From contig NZ_JAGYPF010000001.1 in assembly GCF_018343535.1 (NCBI RefSeq), forward strand, positions 186,001 through 250,000: DNA of 64,000 bases, read 5' to 3'. A model generated the notes under the pieces. It was not told where the DNA came from. It saw nothing but the letters and a program-made list of their open reading frames with translations, and did no database searches. The position numbers and the translations under genes were made by a program. The DNA is from Neobacillus rhizophilus (lineage in GTDB: Bacteria > Bacillota > Bacilli > Bacillales > Cytobacillaceae). Positions 34,996 to 43,132 of the stretch are shown piece by piece; position 1 is the first letter of the stretch, and every line of letters starts with the position of its first letter.

Positions 34996-36354
34996 TTGGC
35001 AATACAACGAATTTCGTTAACGAATCTTGAAAAAAACTTTCAAGAGGTTGAGCCGGGACTTACGAATCAAGAAGCGATAGACGAAGCTAATCGCTGCCTC
35101 TACTGTTATGATGCCCCATGTATCAAAGCCTGTCCAACGGGCATCAATATTCCTGCCTTTATTAAAAAAATTGCCTCTGGAAACTTGCTGGGATCTGCAA
35201 AGACGATTATGTCTGCTAACCCAGTAGGAGCAAGCTGCGCAAGGGTATGTCCGACGGAGGAACTCTGCGAAGGAGCTTGTGTACTGAATCACTCCACTAA
35301 ACCAATCATGATTGGCAATCTGCAGCGTTATGCGACAGACTGGGCCATCCACAATAATCAAACTCTATTTGAAAAAGGTGAATCAAACGGAAAGAAGATA
35401 GCGATAATCGGCGCTGGACCGGCCGGATTATCGGCAGCACGTGAGCTTGCGCGGCTGGGCTACAAAGTGACTGTTTTTGAAGCTGCCAACAAGGCTGGCG
35501 GTTTAAATACGTATGGTATTGTCTCGTTTCGGTTGCCGCAGCGTATTTCTTTTTGGGAAGTCGAGCAGGTGGAAAAATTAAACGTTACGATCCGAACCAA
35601 TACGATGGTAGGAAGGGACATTACGGTTGAAGAATTAATGGAAGGGTTTGACCGAATTGTCCTAGCGGCTGGAATGGGACATGTGCCAGAGCTCGGCATT
35701 TCAGGCGAGGAGCTGGATGGGGTTTATGATGCCATTGAGTTTGTCAAAGCAACCAAGGATGGGAAACTGTCTAATGAATTTGTGGGTAAGCGTGTGATTG
35801 TAATTGGTGCTGGGAATACAGCCATTGATGGTGCGACTTGTTCCATTCGGCTAGGGGCTGAAAACGTGAAGATCCTCTATCGAAGAACCGTAGATGAAAT
35901 GACAGCCTACGATTTTGAATATGAGTTTGCTAAGCAGGATGGTGTCGAGTTCCGCTGGCTGACTGCACCGCAAAGGATTCTTGGCAGTGAGAACGGCAAG
36001 GTGACAGGAATTGAGTGTATAAAGATGAAGCTCGGTGAACCTGAGGCGGATGGGCGGCGCAGTCCATTAGCAGTTGTCGGGTCAGAACATGTAATTCCTG
36101 TTGATGCTGTGGTGAAAGCTATCGGACAAACAAGACATCTCTCATTAATTGAGAGGTTTGGCCTAGAGCACGACGGAGGGGTGGTCAAGGTTGACCCGTT
36201 TACATTGGAGACATCAAATCCAAACATATTTGCCTGCGGCGATGTGATTTTTGGCAAAGGACAAGGGGAAGCGATGGTTGTAACGGCCGCCCAGCAAGGG
36301 AAAGATGTTGCTTATGCCATTCACAAACAATTTACTACGGTGGGAAATACTTGA
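34996..36354 (+). CDS. preT: NAD-dependent dihydropyrimidine dehydrogenase subunit PreT
   Basis: This is the electron-input subunit of bacterial dihydropyrimidine dehydrogenase, which reduces uracil and thymine with NADH. The 452 residues have a GltD-like N-terminus with two four-cysteine clusters: Cys34, 37, 42, 46 in CLYCYDAPCIKAC and Cys81, 85, 91, 95. These are followed by the FAD Rossmann motif GAGPAGLSAA near 138, an NAD-binding GAGNTAIDGA, and a C-terminal GDV motif (FACGDVIFGKGQG). The start is TTG 34996 behind AGGGAGGG; the frame extends to 34930 without a ribosome site. preA follows after 45 bases. Confidence 0.92.
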   Translation: MAIQRISLTNLEKNFQEVEPGLTNQEAIDEANRCLYCYDAPCIKACPTGINIPAFIKKIASGNLLGSAKTIMSANPVGASCARVCPTEELCEGACVLNHSTKPIMIGNLQRYATDWAIHNNQTLFEKGESNGKKIAIIGAGPAGLSAARELARLGYKVTVFEAANKAGGLNTYGIVSFRLPQRISFWEVEQVEKLNVTIRTNTMVGRDITVEELMEGFDRIVLAAGMGHVPELGISGEELDGVYDAIEFVKATKDGKLSNEFVGKRVIVIGAGNTAIDGATCSIRLGAENVKILYRRTVDEMTAYDFEYEFAKQDGVEFRWLTAPQRILGSENGKVTGIECIKMKLGEPEADGRRSPLAVVGSEHVIPVDAVVKAIGQTRHLSLIERFGLEHDGGVVKVDPFTLETSNPNIFACGDVIFGKGQGEAMVVTAAQQGKDVAYAIHKQFTTVGNT

Positions 36355-36399
36355 CTCGAGTTTATTAATCTCGTGAAAAACTTTAAAGGGGGAAATTTG

Positions 36400-37686
36400 A
36401 TGGCTGATTTACGGATTAACCTCGCAGGGATCAAATCGCCAAATCCATTTTGGCTGGCGTCTGCACCACCGACAAATTCAGGCTATCAGGTTCAACGGGC
36501 CTTTGAGGCAGGGTGGGGAGGGGCTGTCTGGAAAACGCTAGGGGATCCCATACTGAATACAAGCTCCCGCTTTGCTGCCATAAGTTTTAACGGCCAGCGG
36601 GTCGCAGGCTTTAACAATATTGAATTAATTACCGACCGGCCGCTCGATGTCAATTTAAAGGAAATCTATGAAACGAAAAAGAAATTCCCGAATCATGCTA
36701 TAGTTGCTTCCCTGATGGTCGAGCCAAAGCAGGAAAAATGGCACGAAATTGTCAAACGTGTGGAGGATGTCGGTGTCGATGGACTTGAGCTGAATTTCGG
36801 ATGTCCGCACGGGATGGCTGAGCGGGGCATGGGCTCAGCCTCAGGCCAGGTGCCTGCCCTTGTAGAAAAACAAACCTTATGGGTAAAAGAAGTGGCAAAA
36901 ACGCCTGTTATCGTCAAGCTAACTCCGAATATTACCGATATTACAGCAACTGCGGAAGCGGCTTGTAACGGCGGTGCCGATGCCATTAGTATGATTAACA
37001 CGATAAACAGCCTTATGGGCGTGGACCTTGATACTTGGAATACGATCCCGCATGTCGCCGGGAAAGGTGCACATGGCGGTTATTGCGGTCCTGCCGTAAA
37101 GCCAATTGCCTTAAATATGGTGGCAGAGTGCGCCAGACATTCACAAATCAATGTCCCGATTTCCGGAATCGGCGGCATCTCCAACTGGCGGGATGCGGTT
37201 GAATTTATGCTGATGGGGGCAACCGGAGTTCAAATCTGTACCGCCGCTATGCATCACGGCTTCCGGATTGTCGAGGATATGATTGAGGGGCTGAATCATT
37301 ATTTAGACGGCAAGGGCATTGCTGCTGTTTCCGACATTATCGGCAAATCAGTGCCGAAATACTCGGATTGGGGAAATCTTGATCTGAACTACAATATCGT
37401 GGCGAAAATCAATACGGATGTTTGCATTAACTGTAACAAATGTTATATAGCCTGTGAGGATACATCGCATCAATGTATTGAAATGCTTTCTGATGCATCA
37501 GGAAAAAACTATCTGAGGGTGTGGGAAGAGGATTGTGTCGGCTGCAACTTATGCGCGATTGTCTGTCCGGTAGATGGGGCAATTGAAATGATTGAAGTCC
37601 CGAATGAAATGCCGCCCATGACTTGGAATGAACGTCAGGCTGTTATTAACGCAGTCATAACTTCCAAAGTGGATACAACTAAATGA
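36400..37686 (+). CDS. preA: NAD-dependent dihydropyrimidine dehydrogenase subunit PreA
   Basis: This is the catalytic FMN subunit that reduces uracil or thymine to the 5,6-dihydro form. At 428 residues it has an N-terminal dihydroorotate-dehydrogenase-like barrel (SPNPFWLASAPPTNSG; ELNFGCPHGMAERGMG with the active-site cysteine loop; GIGGISNWRDAVEFMLMGA). A C-terminal 2[4Fe-4S] ferredoxin domain follows (CINCNKCYIAC and CVGCNLCAIVCP, residues about 337-400). ATG 36400 follows AAAGGGGGA; the frame extends back to GTG 36373 only. It lies between preT and the dihydropyrimidinase gene in one operon. Confidence 0.94.
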   Translation: MADLRINLAGIKSPNPFWLASAPPTNSGYQVQRAFEAGWGGAVWKTLGDPILNTSSRFAAISFNGQRVAGFNNIELITDRPLDVNLKEIYETKKKFPNHAIVASLMVEPKQEKWHEIVKRVEDVGVDGLELNFGCPHGMAERGMGSASGQVPALVEKQTLWVKEVAKTPVIVKLTPNITDITATAEAACNGGADAISMINTINSLMGVDLDTWNTIPHVAGKGAHGGYCGPAVKPIALNMVAECARHSQINVPISGIGGISNWRDAVEFMLMGATGVQICTAAMHHGFRIVEDMIEGLNHYLDGKGIAAVSDIIGKSVPKYSDWGNLDLNYNIVAKINTDVCINCNKCYIACEDTSHQCIEMLSDASGKNYLRVWEEDCVGCNLCAIVCPVDGAIEMIEVPNEMPPMTWNERQAVINAVITSKVDTTK

Positions 37687-37708
37687 TAGATTAGGAGGGG
37701 TTAAACCT

Positions 37709-39127
37709 ATGAAAAAAATCGTTAAAAACGGAACGATTGTTACAGCGGCAGATACGTTTAAAGGAGAAATTTTAATTGAAGACGGCAAAATCACACAAAT
37801 TGGCGCCAATCTTTCGGCTGTTGGAGCAGAAGTGATTGACGCAAAAGGCTGCCTCGTCTTCCCCGGAGGAATTGACCCACACACCCATCTAGACATGCCA
37901 TTTGGCGGTACTGTAACAAGGGATGATTTTGAATCGGGAACGATCGCCGCTGCCTTCGGAGGCACAACCTCGATCATCGATTTTTGCCTGACCAATAAGG
38001 GTGAACCGTTGAAAAATGCGATTCAAACCTGGCATAACAAATCCAATAATAAAGCGGTCATTGATTATAGCTTCCACCTCATGATTAGCGAAATCAATGA
38101 TCAAGTACTTAATGAATTACCTCAAGTCATTAATGAGGAAGGGATCACCTCCTTTAAAGTGTTTATGGCGTATAAAAATGTCTTCCAAGCAGATGATGAG
38201 ACCTTATTTAAGACGCTAGTGACGGCAAAGGACCTAGGCGCGCTGGTCATGGTCCATGCCGAGAACGGGGATGTTATTGATTACTTAACGAAAAAGGCCC
38301 TCGCGGAAGGGAAAACGGATCCGATTTATCATGCCTTAACAAGACCGCCGGAGTTGGAGGGTGAAGCGACTGGCCGCGCTGCCCGATTTACCGGTCTGGC
38401 CAATTCTCAATTATACGTCGTCCATGTTTCCTGTGCGGACGCGGTTGAAAAAATCGCGGAAGCGAGGGCAAAAGGGTACGAGGTTTGGGGGGAAACCTGC
38501 CCGCAATATCTAGTTCTTGATCAAAGCTATTTGAAAAAACCGAATTTTGAGGGAGCAAAATATGTCTGGTCACCGCCGCTCCGTGAAAAATGGAATCAGG
38601 ATGTCCTTTGGAATGCCTTAAAAAGCGGCCAGCTGCAAACATTAGGTTCCGACCAATGTTCTTTTGATTTCAAAGGACAGAAAGACCTGGGACGCGGCGA
38701 TTTTACAAAGATTCCAAATGGCGGACCAATGATTGAAGATCGTCTTACCATTTTATTTTCGGAGGGGGTAAAGAAGGGAAGAATCAGTCTAAATCAGTTT
38801 GTGGACATTACCTCGACGCGGATTGCCAAGCTTTTTGGGCTCTTCCCGAAAAAGGGAACTATTGCCGTTGGTGCAGATGCCGACCTTGTCATTTTTGACC
38901 CGAACATTGAGCGGGTGATTTCAGCCGAAACCCATCATATGGCGGTTGATTACAATGCTTTCGAAGGAATGAAAGTCACCGGAGAGCCAGTTTCCGTTCT
39001 AGTCCGCGGCGAATACGTGGTTCGCGACAAGCAGTTCGTCGGCAAACCAGGCTCTGGTCAATACTTGAAAAGGGAGAAATATAGTTCAACAACAACGTTA
39101 AATCAAAATGAAATACTATCAATCTAG
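37709..39127 (+). CDS. hydA: Dihydropyrimidinase (D-hydantoinase family)
   Basis: This is a zinc amidohydrolase that opens dihydrouracil to N-carbamoyl-beta-alanine (and dihydrothymine likewise). The 472 residues are normal length. The metal site is visible as His58 and His60 in DPHTH, carboxylated Lys150 in TSFKVFMAYK, His183 in VHAENG, a later His in VVHVSCADA, and Asp in LGSDQCSF. GAGGAGG-like AGGAGGGG precedes ATG 37709. It directly follows preTA. The next enzyme, beta-ureidopropionase, is not found downstream or anywhere in this window. Confidence 0.94.
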   Translation: MKKIVKNGTIVTAADTFKGEILIEDGKITQIGANLSAVGAEVIDAKGCLVFPGGIDPHTHLDMPFGGTVTRDDFESGTIAAAFGGTTSIIDFCLTNKGEPLKNAIQTWHNKSNNKAVIDYSFHLMISEINDQVLNELPQVINEEGITSFKVFMAYKNVFQADDETLFKTLVTAKDLGALVMVHAENGDVIDYLTKKALAEGKTDPIYHALTRPPELEGEATGRAARFTGLANSQLYVVHVSCADAVEKIAEARAKGYEVWGETCPQYLVLDQSYLKKPNFEGAKYVWSPPLREKWNQDVLWNALKSGQLQTLGSDQCSFDFKGQKDLGRGDFTKIPNGGPMIEDRLTILFSEGVKKGRISLNQFVDITSTRIAKLFGLFPKKGTIAVGADADLVIFDPNIERVISAETHHMAVDYNAFEGMKVTGEPVSVLVRGEYVVRDKQFVGKPGSGQYLKREKYSSTTTLNQNEILSI

Positions 39128-39249
39128 CAAACCTATATTTTTTTGAACCACTCCCGCAATTACCCTGTAAAGTCAGAGTATTTGCGCTTTATGAAAAGGC
39201 TGCCGAAGGAATTCCGAAAAATCTTAATTTATATGGAGGAGCGCGGGAC

Positions 39250-39468
39250 ATGACTGAGCATCAACAATTTCTTGCGGAAAGGGATAAAATAGACTTTTTC
39301 ATCCAAAAGGGATTTCGAATACAGTCTGTAAATGAGCATTTGGATGGGGCTACTGTTGAATTTGTTCATCCAAACGGAGACGTTACTGAAGTTTTGTTGA
39401 TTAGCAATGCAAATGCCCGAAAATATTTTTCCAGCCTTTTAATCAAACAAAACCCAATAGGAAAATAA
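39250..39468 (+). CDS. Small hypothetical protein, 72 residues
   Basis: I do not recognise this family. The product is soluble, with no signal or membrane segment: a charged helix (HQQFLAERDKIDFFIQKGF) followed by beta-like stretches ending KQNPIGK. GGAGGAG lies 8-9 bases before ATG 39250 and codon use looks ordinary, so it is probably real. It sits between the dihydropyrimidinase and semialdehyde dehydrogenase genes, but 122 bases after the former and 233 before the latter, so operon membership is uncertain. A weak hairpin follows at 39482-39503. Confidence 0.65.
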   Translation: MTEHQQFLAERDKIDFFIQKGFRIQSVNEHLDGATVEFVHPNGDVTEVLLISNANARKYFSSLLIKQNPIGK

Positions 39469-39701
39469 TGGTTTTGGAATTGGATTGGCCTCGAGCCAGT
39501 CCTTTCCTATATGTCTGGGGAGGTATGTTTAGGTACCATAATAAAAGTACATATAATTATATCAAACTGCCTAGGATACTCTATGGATTTAAAAAAATGT
39601 TTGCAGCAGCAAGATTGATAAAACGTTAACAAGATGTCTAACGAATGATTTTTAAGCATAAGAGATAATAAATCTAAAATTATATACTGGGAGGAAATAG
39701 G

Positions 39702-41168
39702 ATGAGCGTAACAAAAAATGATACAACCGTTTTAAAAAATTATATTAATGGTGAATGGGTCAATTCAAGCAGCGAAGTGACGCTGGATGTACCGAATCCG
39801 GCGACAAATGAACTATTAATCAAGGTGCCGGTTTCAACAAAGGATGATGTGGATTTGGCAGTTGCAGCAGCGAAAGAGGCTTTTAAGAAATGGAAGAACG
39901 TTCCTGTACCGAAAAGAGCCCGTGTTTTCTACAAATATCATCATCTATTAACAGAGAACCACGAGGAATTGGCCCGCTTAATTGTCCAAGAAAATGGCAA
40001 GGCTTACAACGAAGCGTATGGCGAGGTGCAGCGCGGAATTGAGTGTGTTGAGTTCGCGTGCGGGGCGCCAACATTAATGATGGGCGAGACTTTGTCAGGA
40101 ATCGCCGAAGACATTGATTCGGAAATGTTCCGCTATCCATTAGGGGTCGTCGGAGGAATCACACCATTTAACTTTCCGATGATGGTGCCAATGTGGATGT
40201 TCCCACTCGCCATCGCTTGCGGAAACACGTTTGTGTTAAAGCCATCTGAACGTACTCCTATTTTAGCCAATAGATTAGTAGAGTTATTTACGGAGGCGGG
40301 AGCACCGAAGGGGGTTTTAAATGTCGTTCACGGAGCGCATGATGTGGTAAATGGATTAATTGAACATAAGGACGTTGCGGCCATTTCGTTTGTCGGATCT
40401 CAGCCGGTAGCGAAGTATGTATATGAGCGGACTGCTGGGGAAGGCAAACGGGTTCAAGCCCTTTCCGGTGCAAAAAACCATCATATTGTCATGCCAGATG
40501 CGGATATCGATAGGGCTGTTCAGCATGTAATGAGTGCAACCTTTGGCAGCGCCGGACAGCGTTGTATGGCCTGCAGTGCAGTTGTTGTCGTCGGAGATAA
40601 TGACGCGTTTGTTGCAGCATTAAAGAGAGAAGCTGACAAGTTAAATATCGGTAACGGCATGGATGAAGAAGTTTTATTAACCCCGGTTATTCGCAAGGAA
40701 CACCGTGATAAAGTGCTTAGTTATATTGAAAAAGGATTATCCGAAGGTGCTGATCTAATCAGGGATGGACGCAAGGAAATGAGTGACCATCCAAAGGGCA
40801 ACTTTTTAGGACCGACTATCTTTGACCATGTCGATCCTGAAATGACGATTGCCAAGGATGAAATTTTTGCACCTGTTTTAAGTTTGCTCCGTGCCAAAGA
40901 TTTGGATGAAGGCTTGGAATTTATTCGCAGGTCCCGTTATGGAAATGGAGCGACCATATACACAAACAGCGCCAAAGCCGTCCGAAAGTTTCGTGAAGAG
41001 GCAGATGCAGGCATGCTGGGAATCAATGTAGGAGTGCCAGCCACGATGGCTTTCTTCCCATTCTCCGGATGGAAGGACTCCTTCTATGGTGACCTACACG
41101 TTAATGGAAAAGACGGGCTAAATTTCTATACTAGGAAGAAAATGATCACTTCTCGGTTTGAAGCATAA
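39702..41168 (+). CDS. mmsA: CoA-acylating methylmalonate/malonate-semialdehyde dehydrogenase
   Basis: This NAD- and CoA-dependent enzyme converts methylmalonate semialdehyde to propionyl-CoA, or malonate semialdehyde to acetyl-CoA, with CO2 release. The 488 residues are typical. Catalytic Cys288 is in GSAGQRCMA, and the NAD-binding and oxyanion segments are PFNFPMMVPMWMFPLAIACGNTFVLKPSE. The C-terminal GWKDSFYGDLHVNGKDGLNFYTRKK is characteristic of MmsA/IolA. With the adjacent transaminase it would finish breakdown of beta-alanine and beta-aminoisobutyrate made by pyrimidine reduction. ATG 39702 has GGGAGG upstream. Confidence 0.93.
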   Translation: MSVTKNDTTVLKNYINGEWVNSSSEVTLDVPNPATNELLIKVPVSTKDDVDLAVAAAKEAFKKWKNVPVPKRARVFYKYHHLLTENHEELARLIVQENGKAYNEAYGEVQRGIECVEFACGAPTLMMGETLSGIAEDIDSEMFRYPLGVVGGITPFNFPMMVPMWMFPLAIACGNTFVLKPSERTPILANRLVELFTEAGAPKGVLNVVHGAHDVVNGLIEHKDVAAISFVGSQPVAKYVYERTAGEGKRVQALSGAKNHHIVMPDADIDRAVQHVMSATFGSAGQRCMACSAVVVVGDNDAFVAALKREADKLNIGNGMDEEVLLTPVIRKEHRDKVLSYIEKGLSEGADLIRDGRKEMSDHPKGNFLGPTIFDHVDPEMTIAKDEIFAPVLSLLRAKDLDEGLEFIRRSRYGNGATIYTNSAKAVRKFREEADAGMLGINVGVPATMAFFPFSGWKDSFYGDLHVNGKDGLNFYTRKKMITSRFEA

Positions 41169-41202
41169 CTATAAAATAACTGTAAGAATTGGAGGGGATT
41201 TT

Positions 41203-42558
41203 ATGGTTCATACGGATCGTTCGCAGGAAAAGTTGTTAGACAAAGATGATAAATATGTTTGGCATGCGATGCGGCCTTACAGCCCAGATGCGACGATTGT
41301 TGTCGAGAAGGCAGAAGGCTCGTGGGTGACTGATGTAGACGGAAAACGTTATTTGGATGCGATGTCTGGCCTCTGGTGTGTGAATATTGGCTACGGAAGA
41401 ACGGAGCTGGCCGATGCAGCCTATGAACAATTAAAGGAATTGGCCTATTTTCCCTTATCACAAAGCCATGTTCCAGCAATAAAACTGGCTGAAAAGTTAA
41501 ACGAAATGCTCGGAGACGAATATGTAATTTTCTTCTCGAACAGCGGCTCCGAAGCAAATGAAACTGCGTTTAAAATCGTGCGCCAATACCACCAGCAAAA
41601 AGGTGAACATAATCGCTACAAGATTGTTTCAAGATACCGTGGGTACCACGGAAACACAATTGGTACGCTTGCAGCTACCGGTCAGGCGCAAAGGAAATAT
41701 AAATATGAACCGCTTGCACCTGGTTTCATTCATGTCTCGCCTCCGGATTCCTACCGTGATGATACGAATGTTACGGATCCAATGAAATTATCCTCCGTTC
41801 AGGAAATCGATAAAACGATGACCTGGGAGTTAAGTGAAACGATCGCTGCAATGATCATGGAACCAATTATTACAGGCGGCGGCGTTCTCGTACCACCAGA
41901 TGGATATATGAAGGCAGCCCATGAAGTGTGCAAAAAACATGGAGCGCTTCTCATTGTCGATGAGGTCATTTGTGGATTTGGCCGTACAGGCAAGCCGTTT
42001 GGTTTTATGAATTATGGGGTCAAACCTGACATTATTACGATGGCAAAGGGTATAACAAGTGCGTATCTGCCGCTTTCGGCAACCGCTGTACGCAAAGATA
42101 TATATGAAGCGTTTAAAGGAACCGAGGAATACGACTATTTCCGTCATGTCAACACATTTGGAGGAAATCCGGCAGCATGCGCTTTAGCTTTGAAAAACCT
42201 CGAAATTTTGGAAAAAGAAAAGCTTTTTGATAGGTCCCGGGATTTAGGAGAACAATTGTTAAATGATTTAAATGGCCTTCTCAAAGACCACCCGTATGTA
42301 GGCAATGTCCGTGGAAAAGGCCTATTAGTCGGTATCGAGCTAGTAAAAGATAAGAGCACAAAAGAGCCTCTGGACGTCAGCCTTGTTAACCAGGTGATTG
42401 CCGGCTGCAAGGAAAAAGGCATTATCATTGGTAAAAACGGGGCAACAGTAGCCGGATATAACAACGTTCTTACCATGGCACCGCCATTAAGTATTGAACA
42501 AAAGGATTTGAATTTTTTAGTAAAAACACTGGGAGAAGCTCTGGATAAGATAAAATAG
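41203..42558 (+). CDS. Class III omega-amino-acid:pyruvate transaminase (beta-alanine transaminase)
   Basis: This PLP enzyme probably transaminates beta-alanine to malonate semialdehyde. The 451 residues have class III motifs: GLWCVNIGYGR, FSNSGSEANETAFKI, YHGNTIGTLAATGQ, LIVDEVICGFGRTG, and PLP lysine Lys282 in ITMAKGITSAYLPLSA. The position beside the semialdehyde dehydrogenase and the pyrimidine reduction genes supports beta-alanine or 3-aminoisobutyrate as amino donor. ATG 41203 follows GGAGGGGA; the frame runs back to 41158, overlapping the preceding gene. A shared terminator separates it from the Rrf2 gene. Confidence 0.9.
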   Translation: MVHTDRSQEKLLDKDDKYVWHAMRPYSPDATIVVEKAEGSWVTDVDGKRYLDAMSGLWCVNIGYGRTELADAAYEQLKELAYFPLSQSHVPAIKLAEKLNEMLGDEYVIFFSNSGSEANETAFKIVRQYHQQKGEHNRYKIVSRYRGYHGNTIGTLAATGQAQRKYKYEPLAPGFIHVSPPDSYRDDTNVTDPMKLSSVQEIDKTMTWELSETIAAMIMEPIITGGGVLVPPDGYMKAAHEVCKKHGALLIVDEVICGFGRTGKPFGFMNYGVKPDIITMAKGITSAYLPLSATAVRKDIYEAFKGTEEYDYFRHVNTFGGNPAACALALKNLEILEKEKLFDRSRDLGEQLLNDLNGLLKDHPYVGNVRGKGLLVGIELVKDKSTKEPLDVSLVNQVIAGCKEKGIIIGKNGATVAGYNNVLTMAPPLSIEQKDLNFLVKTLGEALDKIK

Positions 42559-42561
42559 GTG

Positions 42562-42606
42562 AAAAAAAGAGCACTCGTGAATGTTTCACAAAGTGCTCTT
42601 TTTTAT
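42562..42606. terminator. Bidirectional terminator between transaminase and Rrf2 genes
   Basis: AAAAAGAGCACT pairs with AGTGCTCTTTTT across a 16-base loop. The end of the Rrf2 gene touches it. Confidence 0.88.
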
Positions 42607-43040
42607 TGAGCTTGGTTTTCCTTCTCCAAAATTCCTTTTACAACATCCTCGATCGTTACATTAGCCAGAACTTTTTCCATAGCCAATTGCGCAGTGGAGA
42701 AAAGTGGACCAATTGTATCTTGAATATTTCTCCCGACCATACATGCCGGATTTGGCTCCTCATGGATGCTAAACAACTCATTATCTGATACAACATTAAC
42801 TGCCTTGTAAACATCCAATAATGTTATTTCTGATAAGCCCTTTGCCAAGTCTGCGCCGGCAACACCGGGCCTAACATGGACCAAACCGGCGTTCTTCAAC
42901 ATCCCAATGATTTTTCGAATCACTACAGGATTTGTGTTAACACTCTTAGCAATAAATTCAGAAGTATTGACTTCATTTTTATTAACTTCCAACAAGGATA
43001 ATATATGAATTCCTACAGAAAAACGACTACTGATGGACAT
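42603..43040 (-). CDS. Rrf2-family transcriptional regulator (YwnA-like)
   Basis: This 145-residue Rrf2 winged-helix regulator starts MSISSRFSVGIHILSLLEV, with the recognition region SVNTNPVVIRKIIGMLKNAGLVHVRPG. Unlike IscR or NsrR it has no three-cysteine cluster ligand set (only one Cys, in NPACMVG), so it is a cluster-free member like YwnA. The start is at 43040 with AAGGAAGG upstream; the open frame to 43070 adds only a basic stretch. Its target is unknown, and it may be unrelated to the flanking catabolic genes. Confidence 0.85.
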   Translation of the reverse strand: MSISSRFSVGIHILSLLEVNKNEVNTSEFIAKSVNTNPVVIRKIIGMLKNAGLVHVRPGVAGADLAKGLSEITLLDVYKAVNVVSDNELFSIHEEPNPACMVGRNIQDTIGPLFSTAQLAMEKVLANVTIEDVVKGILEKENQAQ

Positions 43041-43132
43041 ACCATTCGCCTTCCTTTTTCTTCTTTCCAATCATCTATCATTCAGTATAACACAATGATA
43101 ATGAATAAATCGGAAAACAATCTAGTGGACAT

